Source: Pelagophyceae sp. CCMP2097 (Eukaryota > Sar > Pelagophyceae). Taken from it: a stretch of DNA of 14,243 nt. The position numbers were made by a program, and so were the translations under genes. The stretch is taken from contig MU657301.1 of the NCBI GenBank assembly GCA_026770575.1, positions 53,913-68,155 on the forward strand. The letters are read 5' to 3'. The notes beneath the pieces are model-generated. The model was not told where the DNA came from. It worked only from the letters and a program-made list of their open reading frames with translations, and made no database searches. This document shows, one piece after another, positions 1-7,922 of the stretch; within the stretch, counting starts at the first letter, position 1; each line of letters begins with the position of its first letter.

Positions 1-356
1 TGCCCTTGGAAACCGTTCGATCTCTGGAGCGCCTTGTCTTCTTCTCTGCACGCCCTGCTCGTTCTCTGCTCGTCCACGTCCTGCTCGTCCACGACGCGCG
101 CATCGCGTTGAAATTTCCCCCCCCCAACAAAGAAAAACCGAACCCTGCACTGCCAGTGTCGACTCTATTTTTTAACGACGAGCGCGGGAGCGGCGTGGCG
201 GGCTCAGCCGGGCGCCCTCGATGCCGTCGAGCGCGCGAGCGTGACCTCGTCGAGGTGCTGAACCAACCGAACGTTATCGCTAAAGACCGACGCTGGGCGC
301 GGCGCGCGCCTGCTCCTCGGAGAAGAGTCGGGCCGGGGGGGGCAGCTTATGCGGTG
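1..356. other. Upstream noncoding stretch
   Basis: No gene is supported here. The plus strand is open in one frame from position 6, but its translation resembles nothing I recognise and the downstream DOT1-like gene has a better start at 357. The stretch holds one arm of an inverted repeat (64-110), a run of C at about 117-125 and an AT-rich patch at 168-175. It is probably the promoter and 5' leader of the gene that follows, plus fragments of a dispersed repeat. Confidence 0.5.
64..110 (+). repeat. Inverted repeat, left arm
   Basis: This segment closely matches the reverse complement of 2169-2213: the two can be aligned over about 45 bases with two internal mismatches, a 2-base insertion and mismatches at the very end. 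The core contains CTGCTCGTCCACGACGCGCG. The arms lie in opposite orientation on either side of the DOT1-like gene, about 2.1 kb apart. No transposase and no target-site duplication are visible, so a dispersed genomic repeat is likelier than the ends of one element. Confidence 0.7.
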
Positions 357-1867
357 ATGAGCGACGATGACCTGCGCCGCGCGATGGCGGAGTCGACGGC
401 GTCACATGCGAAGGAATTGGCTGAGCGAAAGACATGGCGCACTCGTCGGCGGTCCGAGGAGACGGACGGCGATTCGTCCGACGACGAACTGAACCGCGCG
501 GAACTGCACCGTGCCATCGCGGCGTCCGAGAAGGAGGCGGCGCGGCGGGCGTCGTTTGCCGCCGACTCTGCGGACGACTCGGCAGGAGGGCCGTGCCTCA
601 CGCTCCAAGAGTTCGTCGAATGCTTCCTCGTCGTCGAAGCCGAATGGCGCTGCAAGCTGGCGGAAATCGAGAACGGGCAGCTCGTGCGCAAGGGCAACAA
701 TTCGCTCTCGCGCGCGGAGAAAGATTTGGCGCAGACCAACTCCGCGTTTGTGCCGGACAAGATCCAGTACGGCCGCATCCTCTGGAACGCCACACAGCAA
801 ATCGCGGCGCGCGCCCGCGCCGACGAGGATCCCGGGACTCGACGGCCCACCTGCTCGACTCCCCAGTCCATCAGAGTGGAGGCGTCCAGGCTTGAACTTT
901 TCGCATGGACACAGCGCCACGCCCGTGGTCTCGACGAGTGCCGCCCGTCATAGGTGCTCGCGGGCCTGACGCGCGACGAGATCTTCGTCGACGTGGGCCA
1001 CGGCATCGGCAACGCGCCCATACAACTCTCCTTCACAATCGGCTGCGAGGCGCGCGGCATCGAGCTCTCCCTTGGTCGGTGCCACGTCGCGAAGCAGTTG
1101 CTCCTCGGCATCGAAGAGGCCGTGTCGCTGAGACCGGCCCAGCCGCGGCGCCGCGCGTGCGAGCTGCGCAACGGCAACTTCTGCGACCCCAAGCACACGG
1201 ACTTCATCGCGGGCGCCGACGTCGCGTTTGTCAACAACTTCAACGGCGTCATGAGCGAGCGGTCGTCGACGGCCGAGGGGTGCGTTCGTGGTCGCGATTG
1301 CGCGGTCGGCGACGGTGCTCGCGCAGGTCGCTCGAGCCGTACCTGGCGGCGCTCTTTTCGCGCATGCGGCCCGGGGCGCGCATGCTCACGCTGGAACTGC
1401 TGCCGTCGCTCGGCCAGCCGCTCGCTGCCGCAAACGCCGCGCGCCGCGACCGCGGCCTCGCCGAGTCGCCCAACGCGTCGTTCTTCGAGCACCGCGAGGC
1501 CACCGTCAAACCCGCCGCCGTCCCCTGGGCCTTGGACGACGGCCTGACCAGGGAGCCCGTCGTCTCGTGGTGCGCCTATTTCTCGCCCGCCGTGCGCCGC
1601 ATTCGACTTTCGCGGGCTAGGTCGCCAAACGGCGACGAGGTCGTGGTCCACATCTACACGCGCACGGCGCAGACGCTGGAGCACGCCTGCTTCCTCTGCG
1701 CGAGCAAAGGCTGCAACTTTGCGCACGACGCCACGGCGACGGCCGTCCTCGGCGACGACGGCCGACTCGTCACGAACTGCGTCTGCTGCGGCGCGCAGCG
1801 CACGGGCCGCCAGCCGCGCAAGGCCGCCGCGAAGCGACCGCGCGGCTCGGAAAGGGGCGGCGACTAA
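357..1867 (+). CDS. DOT1: DOT1-like histone H3K79-type methyltransferase with tandem UIMs
   Basis: Likely transfers a methyl group from S-adenosylmethionine to a nucleosomal histone lysine in the nucleus (DOT1 family). Proposed exons are 357-875, 954-1261 and 1327-1867, giving 455 residues. Residues 3-13 and 47-60 each fit the ubiquitin-interacting motif (L6/A9/S13 and L50/A53/S57 after acidic residues). The SAM-binding loop is DVGHGIGN (186-193), followed by GIEL with E210 and the DOT1 signature FVNNF (265-269). The tail carries C397, C400, C405, H409 and C427, C429, C430, a possible zinc site, then a basic end. The motif written ERGDF in human DOT1L reads RNGNF (245-249). Intron 1262-1326 could instead begin at 1265. 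The first donor (876) is in phase but leaves about 20 extra residues before the SAM motif, so that edge is unsure. The start is the first ATG directly before UIM1; family assignment is strong. Confidence 0.84.
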
Positions 1868-2257
1868 GGCACATTTCGCGCAACGTCGGTTTGGGGGATG
1901 CGACACACACACACCGGAATGAGATGGTGCATGGACCCGGCGTGCTTCCGCGCCCGTTGCAGCTTTCACCGGAGGCTCACGGAGGAATGCATGCACCAAC
2001 CACCCTTTGGATATTCGGAAAGATTCTTGCGGACTCCGAGTCGGAGACCGGAAAAATCCCGGGTTGTTCTGCTTCCGACACTGTGTGCCTCGTTGCGAGT
2101 GGAGGAAGAAGCGCAAGAGGCGCGCGACGCGGCGAAGCGCGAGAAGAAGGCCCAACCCGGGGGAAGGCTTACGCGACGCGCGTCGTGGACGAGCAGGGCG
2201 CGGACGAGCAGAGGCAGCCCCGCCCTCGATTGATCCCCGGCTGCGGTAGACGCAGGG
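1868..2257. repeat. Noncoding, repeat-like spacer
   Basis: This 390-base spacer separates the DOT1-like gene from the sulfatase. Its middle is less GC-rich than its neighbours, with a CA run near 1900, a 13-base hairpin-like palindrome at 2034-2046 (CTCCGA/TCGGAG) and the second inverted-repeat arm at 2169-2213. Several frames are open on both strands. One short plus frame (1898-2233) would encode 111 residues with a CMDPAC...CSFH motif, but no family is recognised. I read the block as a dispersed repeat, with the sulfatase promoter in its last part. A small real gene cannot be excluded. Confidence 0.45.
2169..2213 (-). repeat. Inverted repeat, right arm
   Basis: This is the partner of the segment at 64-110, on the opposite strand. 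The shared core reads CTGCTCGTCCACGACGCGCG on the minus strand. This copy sits at the end of the repeat-like spacer, so the full repeat unit may be longer and the left copy a fragment. Confidence 0.7.
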
Positions 2258-4096
2258 ATGTGGCTCCTGATCTTCCTCGCCTGCGCAGCGCGCGCGGCGG
2301 CGGCACCGAGCGTCGTCTTTTTGATGTGCGACTCGTTCGACGGCCGCGTCATCGACCCGACTTCACCCGTCTCGCGGCGCGTCTCGACGCCGGCGCTGGA
2401 TGATCTCGCCTTGTCGGGCGTCAACTTCGTCCGATCGTACTCGCCGAGCCCGCAGTGCGTGCCCGCGCGCGTCTCCATGCTCACGGGCCTGCGGCCGGAC
2501 CAGCACCGCGCCTTTGACAACGGCCACGGCCTCGCCGCGGACGATTCGGGCAAGCTCGACGAAGCGTGCGTCGCCGCGTACGACGCGCAACTCTGCGAAA
2601 GCTGGGCGGCGGAGCAGCTCGTCCGAAAAACGCTCTTCGACGTCGCTTTGGACTTCGTGCCCGTGGCCGTCTTCGGCAAGCTCGACGTCGGGGCCAACGC
2701 GCAGGCGCGCTGGGGCGCTGGAACGTCGGCGGACGGGTTCCACGAGGGGCCGAACCTCGCGATATTGACGCGCGGCGCCGACATTAGACGCGCGACCAAG
2801 CCGGACCCGCTGGCCATCACAAACGAGGCCGACGATCTCGTGCACCCGGAGGACTGGCGCACCGTCGAGAGGTGCGAGGAGTGGCTTTCGAACAACGTCG
2901 CGCCCTTCCTCCTCCACTGCTCTTTGAACATCCCGCATCCAGACTTCCAAACAAACGAGACGTGGCTCGCCCGAGTGAACCGAGAACTCGTGCGCCGGAC
3001 GCTGCCAACGTGGCTCGAGCCCGACGGAATTTTCAACGCGACGTCGCTTGTCATGCACCCGTACGACGTCTACGCGAGCGCGACAAAGGCCGTCTCGCGC
3101 CGCTTTTCCAAAGGCGAGGTGGCCACCGTCCGCGAGGCTTATTATGCAATGTGCGCCGAGACGGACTCCCTCCTGGGCCGCGTCGTGGAGCGGCTCCGCG
3201 CGACGGGTGGTTGGGAGGATGCCTTTGTTATTTTTACGAGCGACCACGGCGAGATGAACATGGACCACCGCCAGGTCTGGAAGAACTCGATGTATGAAGC
3301 GTCCGTGCGCATCCCGCTCATCATCGGCGGCGGCCTTGTCCCGCTGATCATCGGCGGCGGCCTTATCAAGAAACGCGGCGTCGTCTTCGACCTCGTCTCG
3401 CTCCTCGACGTATTCCCGACCATCAACGCCATGCTCGGCGTTGCCGACCCGAAGCGGCCCGCGGGCGTCGACCTCGCCGGCGACTCGCTCTTGCCGTACC
3501 TCGTCAACGGCACCGCCCCGAAGCCGTTCCGAAGTGCAGTCGTTTCGCAGTACCACTCGTGCATGGGCAGTACGGGAGCGTTTATGGTGCGGTCCGGCAG
3601 GTGGAAGTACGTCCGCTTCGCGACGAAGCAGTTCGCGGCGTTCCGAGACTACAAGCCCCAGCTCTTCGACGTCGAAGCCGACCCCGACGAGCTTTTCGAC
3701 GTCGCCTTGATACACGCAGACGTCTTGCAGAGCCTCGAGGCCGCGCTCCAAGCCGAGCTTTCGACGGGGCCGAACCGAATCTCTTCCGTGGGCGACCCGG
3801 AGGATGTAGATCGCTACGCCATGCGCGTGAACCGAAACGTCTACGCCCGCTTTTTCCTCGACGTTCAAGGCGCCGCGAAACAGTGGCAACGCGTCGTCGA
3901 CTGCGCCCGAAACCCGCCGAGGCGCGCAGACGACCCGGAGAGGGAGGCGCCCTGCGCCAACGTCGACTTCGCCCGTGCCCGCAACTTGAGCGCGGCTTCC
4001 GGCGGCGACTTGCGCCGGCTCTTCGAGGCGGCGTACTCCGGCTTCGACGACGCCGACATGGCAAAGGTCGACGCTTGGTTCGCCGCAGACCCCTGA
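2258..4096 (+). CDS. ARSK: Secreted arylsulfatase K-like sulfatase
   Basis: Predicted to hydrolyse sulfate esters; human ARSK removes 2-O-sulfate from glucuronate in glycosaminoglycans, but the algal substrate is unknown. The frame is intronless and gives 612 residues. Residues 1-16 form a signal peptide (hydrophobic MWLLIFLACAA, then alanines), so it is secreted, lysosomal or vacuolar. The formylglycine site is C67-V-P-A-R71, which needs conversion of C67 by a formylglycine-generating enzyme; position 4 is Ala rather than the usual Ser. Other sulfatase elements are the metal-binding start CDSFDGR (24-30), FGKLD with K141, NIPHPDF with H227, SDHGE (328-332) and K342. The stretches AYYAMCAETD and DHRQVWKNSMYEAS are close to ARSK rather than to ARSA/ARSB. 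A 27-base tandem duplication (3314-3367) repeats PLIIGGGL inside the core. Its stop lies 28 bp from that of the convergent dehydrogenase. Family assignment is strong, substrate is inferred. Confidence 0.93.
   Translation: MWLLIFLACAARAAAAPSVVFLMCDSFDGRVIDPTSPVSRRVSTPALDDLALSGVNFVRSYSPSPQCVPARVSMLTGLRPDQHRAFDNGHGLAADDSGKLDEACVAAYDAQLCESWAAEQLVRKTLFDVALDFVPVAVFGKLDVGANAQARWGAGTSADGFHEGPNLAILTRGADIRRATKPDPLAITNEADDLVHPEDWRTVERCEEWLSNNVAPFLLHCSLNIPHPDFQTNETWLARVNRELVRRTLPTWLEPDGIFNATSLVMHPYDVYASATKAVSRRFSKGEVATVREAYYAMCAETDSLLGRVVERLRATGGWEDAFVIFTSDHGEMNMDHRQVWKNSMYEASVRIPLIIGGGLVPLIIGGGLIKKRGVVFDLVSLLDVFPTINAMLGVADPKRPAGVDLAGDSLLPYLVNGTAPKPFRSAVVSQYHSCMGSTGAFMVRSGRWKYVRFATKQFAAFRDYKPQLFDVEADPDELFDVALIHADVLQSLEAALQAELSTGPNRISSVGDPEDVDRYAMRVNRNVYARFFLDVQGAAKQWQRVVDCARNPPRRADDPEREAPCANVDFARARNLSAASGGDLRRLFEAAYSGFDDADMAKVDAWFAADP
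3314..3367 (+). repeat. 27-base in-frame tandem duplication in the sulfatase
   Basis: Two adjacent 27-base units (3314-3340 and 3341-3367) differ at only two positions and encode PLIIGGGLV followed by PLIIGGGLI. Human ARSK has a single hydrophobic segment here (VPLLMMGPGI). The near identity suggests a recent duplication or an assembly artefact. Confidence 0.9.
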
Positions 4097-4124
4097 TTTG
4101 TTAACCTTTTACTTTAGAGCCGCG
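4097..4124. other. 28-base convergent intergenic gap
   Basis: Only 28 bases separate the stop of the sulfatase (+) from the stop of the dehydrogenase (-). The gap is AT-rich (TTTGTTAACCTTTTACTTTA). Cleavage and polyadenylation signals for both genes must sit here or inside the opposite coding region, so the 3' ends of the two transcripts very probably overlap. Confidence 0.8.
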
Positions 4125-5101
4125 TCAGGGGCCTTGGAACGCCGGCGAGCCCGGCGACCGATACACGTCAAGCGGCGAGCGGACCGCGTCCGACCCAAAG
4201 TAGTGGCCCGTTGCCTGGACGTCGCCGAAGAGGAGGAAGAGCGGCGCTTTCGTGCCCTCGTCGGGCGGCCGCGCGCCGGCGAGGCAGGCGACGAGGTACG
4301 TCGGCACGGGCCAGGGCACAAAGGCGCGGAGGATGTCCGTGTGGATCATTCCGGGCGAGCACGCGTTGACGCAGAGGTCCGGACGCTCCCGCGCCAGGAT
4401 CATCGTGTACGAGTTAAGGACCGCCTTGCTGAGGCCGTACCTACGTCACGGTCCGCCGGCGGCACGTTGTCGAAGATGCGCGACGTCGAGCGTCAGTGCG
4501 GTCGGTGCCGGCGCGGCGGGGCGTCGACTCACGGGCCAAGCGACGTGCCGATGCCGTGGGCCTCAAAGTCTCTCGCGCCGCGCTTGAAGCCCTCACACTC
4601 TGTTAGGAGCGCCTCGATCTGGGCCCACGAGACTTGCGGGTCGCACAGGAGTGCCCTTCGATTGGCGTCGCACTTGGAGACGCAGCTCGAGGCGGCGCCC
4701 GAGGACATGTTGACGACGCGGCCGTTTGGGGCGAGCAGTGGGAGCAGCGCCAGGCAGACGCGCCGCGGGCCGCGGGCATTTACCTCAAACTGCCGCGAAA
4801 CGGACCCCGCCGCGATGCCCGCGTTGTTGCAAATCGCATAAAGCTTCGCGGGCCCGAGCGCCTCCGCGAGCTTCAACGCCGCCGCCGCGACGGACGAATC
4901 GCTCGCCGTGTCCATCTCCAGGACGGAGACGCGGCCGCGCCACGCCGCCGACTCGGCGACAAGCTTCGCCGCCGCCGCCGAACCGCGCTGCGCGCTGCGG
5001 CAGGCCAGGACCACCGCCGTGTCGTCGTGGTTTAATAGGCAGCGCCGCGCGAGAGCGAAGCCGATGCCCTTGTTCGAGCCGGTTATGACCACGTGCCGCA
5101 T
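4125..5101 (-). CDS. Carbonyl-reductase-type short-chain dehydrogenase (SDR)
   Basis: An NAD(P)H-dependent oxidoreductase of the classical SDR family, closest in pattern to eukaryotic carbonyl reductase (CBR1); substrate unknown. Two exons, 5101-4533 and 4440-4125, joined across a 92-base intron (donor GTGAGT at 4532, acceptor GTAG ending at 4441), give 294 residues, close to CBR1. Seen: cofactor loop TGSNKGIG (7-14), NNAG (92-95), the FEVNARGP segment with N108, catalytic Ser in NMSSG (131-135) and the active-site YGLSK with Y191 and K195. The Tyr lies two residues after the splice join, so the join restores the catalytic site. NACSPGMIHTD follows, matching the CBR1 NACCPGWVRTD region. No signal peptide or membrane segment is seen, so it is probably cytosolic. 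The start is the first ATG; a TTG five codons upstream is unlikely in a eukaryote. It is divergent from the CLASRP-like gene. Confidence 0.93.
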
Positions 5102-5314
5102 CGCGCCGCGCGCCAACCTCGGGGATTCGCTCGGTCCGGCGCGTTCTCCTGAGAGATCTCAAGCTTCGAAGCTTCTTCATAAATCTATATTTTAAATTAT
5201 AATCTTCAGACATCCGAGAGCTCTTCTTGAACACTCACTTTTCGGCGACGTTAGGCCTGCTGAAGAGACTGCCAGTGTGCGGAGCGCTCGGGGAAGCGCC
5301 CGGCCGGCGCCGTC
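5102..5314. promoter_or_regulatory. Probable bidirectional promoter with palindrome and AT-rich core
   Basis: The 213 bases lie between the divergent starts of the dehydrogenase (-) and the CLASRP-like gene (+). They contain a perfect 14-base palindrome, AAGCTTCGAAGCTT (5161-5174), and about ten bases later an AT-rich patch (5185-5202, CTATATTTTAAATTATAA) in otherwise GC-rich DNA. A shared promoter is the simplest reading from gene orientation; binding factors and start sites are not known. Confidence 0.5.
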
Positions 5315-7278
5315 ATGGAGCTGGCAGTGCTGGGCACGCGGTGCAAGATCGGCCCTCGGCAGGCTGCGGTCTTGGACAACTTGATGCCACTGAACGGCCG
5401 CCAGGACACGATGGTCGACCGCTGGGACGCCCGCGGCCAGCTGGGCCTCGACGCCGCGCTCACGGGCGGCAGCGAGGCGGCGGCCATCGCCGATTCGAAA
5501 TGCGAGTGGGTCTGCGAGGCGAGCGGCAACCTCGACGCAAAAACCGAGCCGCCGCTCGAGGACGTCCTGCGCGCGCCCGCGTCCGCAAAGACCCCCGACG
5601 CACTCGTCCCACCGTCGCGCCCCACTGTCGCCGGTCGCAGGCTGCGCTACGAGCGCTTCCGGTCGATTTTGCACGCGGTGCGGCTGCGACGTTTGGAGAC
5701 GACGCAGCTCGGCCGCGCGGGGAGGGCCGTCGCGTGGCGCCTCGAGGCGCGGCTCCGCGGCTTACGCTCGCCGGCCGACGACCCGGCGGCCGACGGCGAC
5801 GCGGACGACGTTTCAGACGACGGCGACGCGGCCGCGCGGCCGCCCGTGGACGACGACGCCGACGACGACCGGGACTCGCCGGACGGCGGCGGCGACGCGG
5901 CATCGCTTGCGGCGCGCGCCGAGGCGAAGCGGCAGGAGCGGTGCGAGCGCGCAAAGGCCTTGGCGAGCTTGGGCCACTTTGGCGCCGCGCGAAAGGAGAT
6001 AGACATCTCCGCAGACGCCGCGGCGCCCTCCTTCACCGAGCCCCTCGACGACCGCCTCATGGTGCGCCGCTTTCTTGCCTTTGGCGTCTCGAGCGCCGAA
6101 CCGCAGGACCGCCTCGCGTGCGGGTACGGCATCGCTCGGGCCGGCCGTGCGACGTTTTCCAAGCTCCGGCGCGACGACGCGCGCGACGCGGCGGCCCAGG
6201 CCGCCGTCGGCGACCTCCGTCTGCAGCACTCGAACGACGCAACTGAAGCCTTCGTCCTCGCAGCAGCAAAAGCCGCAAAGGCCGCGGTGCGCATCGACTG
6301 TTGCGACGTGGTCGATGTCGTAGTCACGTCTATGGCTAGGCCGACGGCGTCTTCAAGGACGAAGACGAGGCGAGGTCGAAGAAGAAGACCAAGGAATCCT
6401 CCCGCTCGTCGCGCGACTCGAAGAGGACGAGGCGATGTGAGTGCCTTCCTTTTCTATAAAAGCGGTTCACCGCGTCCCCACAGCGCGGTCGCGGTCCTCC
6501 GAGTCGCCGCGGCGGCGCTCGCCCAAAAAGCGGGAGGAATACGGCGCGGCGGCGCCCGAGGAGCGCGTCTACATTTCGGCCTTTGGCGGCGGCGGCGGCG
6601 GCGGCGGCGAGACGGACGACGACGCCGAGCCGAGCGCGGGTCCGAAATCGCCGCGCCGAGGCGCCGATTCGCGCGACGACTTTTTGACTGGGGTCGACGA
6701 GGAGAATTACTTTTCGTACTTTCCTGGGTTACAGCGCGCCCGGTCCGTCGGCGCGAAGCGCGAGACGGCGGCGCCGCCACAGTTCGAGGCCGAGCCGAAG
6801 CCGTCGCGGCGCCGGACGGCCGCCGCGGCCCCGAGGGTCGCCGTGGCGCCGCCGGCCGACGCGGCGCCGGCGAAGAAGATGACGCCGGCAGAGCGCCTGC
6901 GCGCGAAGATGCGCGCCAACTTTGCAGAAACGAAAACGACAAAGGCCGCGGCGCCCAAGCGCGCGTCGGCGTCTCCGGCTGCAAACGACCGTCGCAGGAT
7001 TGATGTCGCTCACGACATGACAGGGGCCAGACCAACGCCGGGGAAGGCCCTGATCCTGGCCGGCCTTTGAGCTCCGGTTTGCGTACCGTCATGGTCGCTC
7101 TAGGCTCTGGACCAGCAAGCCCGCGCCGCCCGCGCCGCGCGCCGCGCGCGAGTCGGCGGAAAGGAGGCAGCCGGCCCCGAGGAGGCGATCTCGGTCTCGG
7201 TCCCGGTCCCGGTCACGCTCCTCTTCGTCTTCCGGGTCGAGCCGGTCCCGTTCCAGGCGCCGCCGTCGCTGCCGATGA
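5315..7278 (+). CDS. CLASRP: CLASRP/SFRS16-like SR-related splicing factor
   Basis: Likely a nuclear RS-domain protein involved in alternative splicing; metazoan CLASRP (SWAP2) binds Clk kinases. Proposed exons are 5315-6286, 6340-6436, 6484-6970 and 7104-7278 (introns 53, 47 and 133 bp), about 576 residues. The DRY_EERY-type start reads CKIG...MPLNGRQDTMVDRWDAR and LRYERFRSIL, matching the human MPWQGDTNNMIDRFDVR and YERYRGLV segments. YGIARAG...FSKLRRDD corresponds to YGMADGDFVRMLRKD. Later come an RS patch at the second splice join, YISAFGG plus a Gly run (human ITSFGG), and MTPAERLRAKMRANF (human LTPQEKLKLRMQKAL). The last exon encodes an RS tail with alternating TCN/CGN codons (7189-7260), ending at TGA 7276. 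If the third intron is not removed, the frame stops at 7068-7070. The about 50 N-terminal residues of animal CLASRP are not seen, so an upstream exon or a shorter N terminus is possible. Confidence 0.84.
6586..6611 (+). repeat. GGC repeat coding polyglycine
   Basis: A run of GGC codons encodes about eight glycines directly after YISAFGG in the CLASRP-like protein. Human CLASRP has an alanine run soon after the equivalent ITSFGG, so low complexity at this position may be a family habit. Confidence 0.8.
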
Positions 7279-7417
7279 AGCTTTCCTTAAAGACTATGCG
7301 CATGGGAGATACAGAACCCTCAGCGGTCATTACGGGCGCGCGGTTGGCTGCGCGAGTACGATAGATACAGACACCTCGGTTGCACCGCGGAGAGGCGGGA
7401 GGGGCGTTTCAGCGCGC
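7279..7417. other. Convergent intergenic gap between CLASRP-like gene and urease
   Basis: These 139 bases separate the stops of two convergent genes. They hold a TCCTTAAAG stretch soon after the CLASRP-like stop and GATAGATACAG about 60 bases before the urease stop. No canonical AATAAA is seen on either strand. They are presumably the 3' untranslated regions of both. Confidence 0.5.
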
Positions 7418-7889
7418 TCAGAAGAGGAAGTACTTTCGCGTGAGCGGGAGCGACTGCGCCGGGTCGCAGCGGAGGAGGACGCCGTCCGCGCGCACCTCAA
7501 ACGTCTCCGGGCACACGGTGATCTTAGGCATGGCGTCGTTCAGGACCATGTCTCGCTTGCACACCGTGCGCGTGCCTCGCACGGCGACGACAGCCTTGCG
7601 CAAGCCGTACTTTGCACCGACGCCCGCATCACTCGCGAGCTTCGAGACAAAGGCCACCGACGTCCCCCCCACGGCGGAGCCGCTGGCGCCGAACATGGGC
7701 CGCATCAGCACGGGCTGCGGCGTCGGGATGCTGGCGTTGGCGTCGCCCATCTGGGCGTAAGCGATGGTGCCTCCCTTGATAACCATTTCCGGCTTCGCCC
7801 CAAAGTGCGAAGGCTTCCACAGCACCAAGTCCGCCAGCTTGCCGACCTCGACGGAGCCGACGACGTGGTCCATACCGTGCGCGACGGCG

Positions 7890-7922
<33 letters not shown>

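Noticed and set aside
951..953. Stop codon as evidence of a broken DOT1-like gene
   Set aside because: The TAG is itself a splice acceptor (CATAG followed by the SAM-binding exon), so an intron explains it better than a pseudogene.
347..2155. Long minus-strand open frame of about 600 codons
   Set aside because: It is antisense to the DOT1-like exons and their introns and runs on into the repeat-like spacer. Its translation is Ser/Arg-rich with no domain, as expected from the opposite strand of GC-rich coding DNA.
64..2213. Inverted repeats as ends of a transposon carrying the DOT1-like gene
   Set aside because: There is no transposase or integrase and no target-site duplication, and the repeat sits inside rather than at the edge of a larger repeat-like spacer.
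2363..3889. Minus-strand open frame inside the sulfatase
   Set aside because: It is a codon-bias shadow; the plus strand has an uninterrupted sulfatase with catalytic motifs over the same span.
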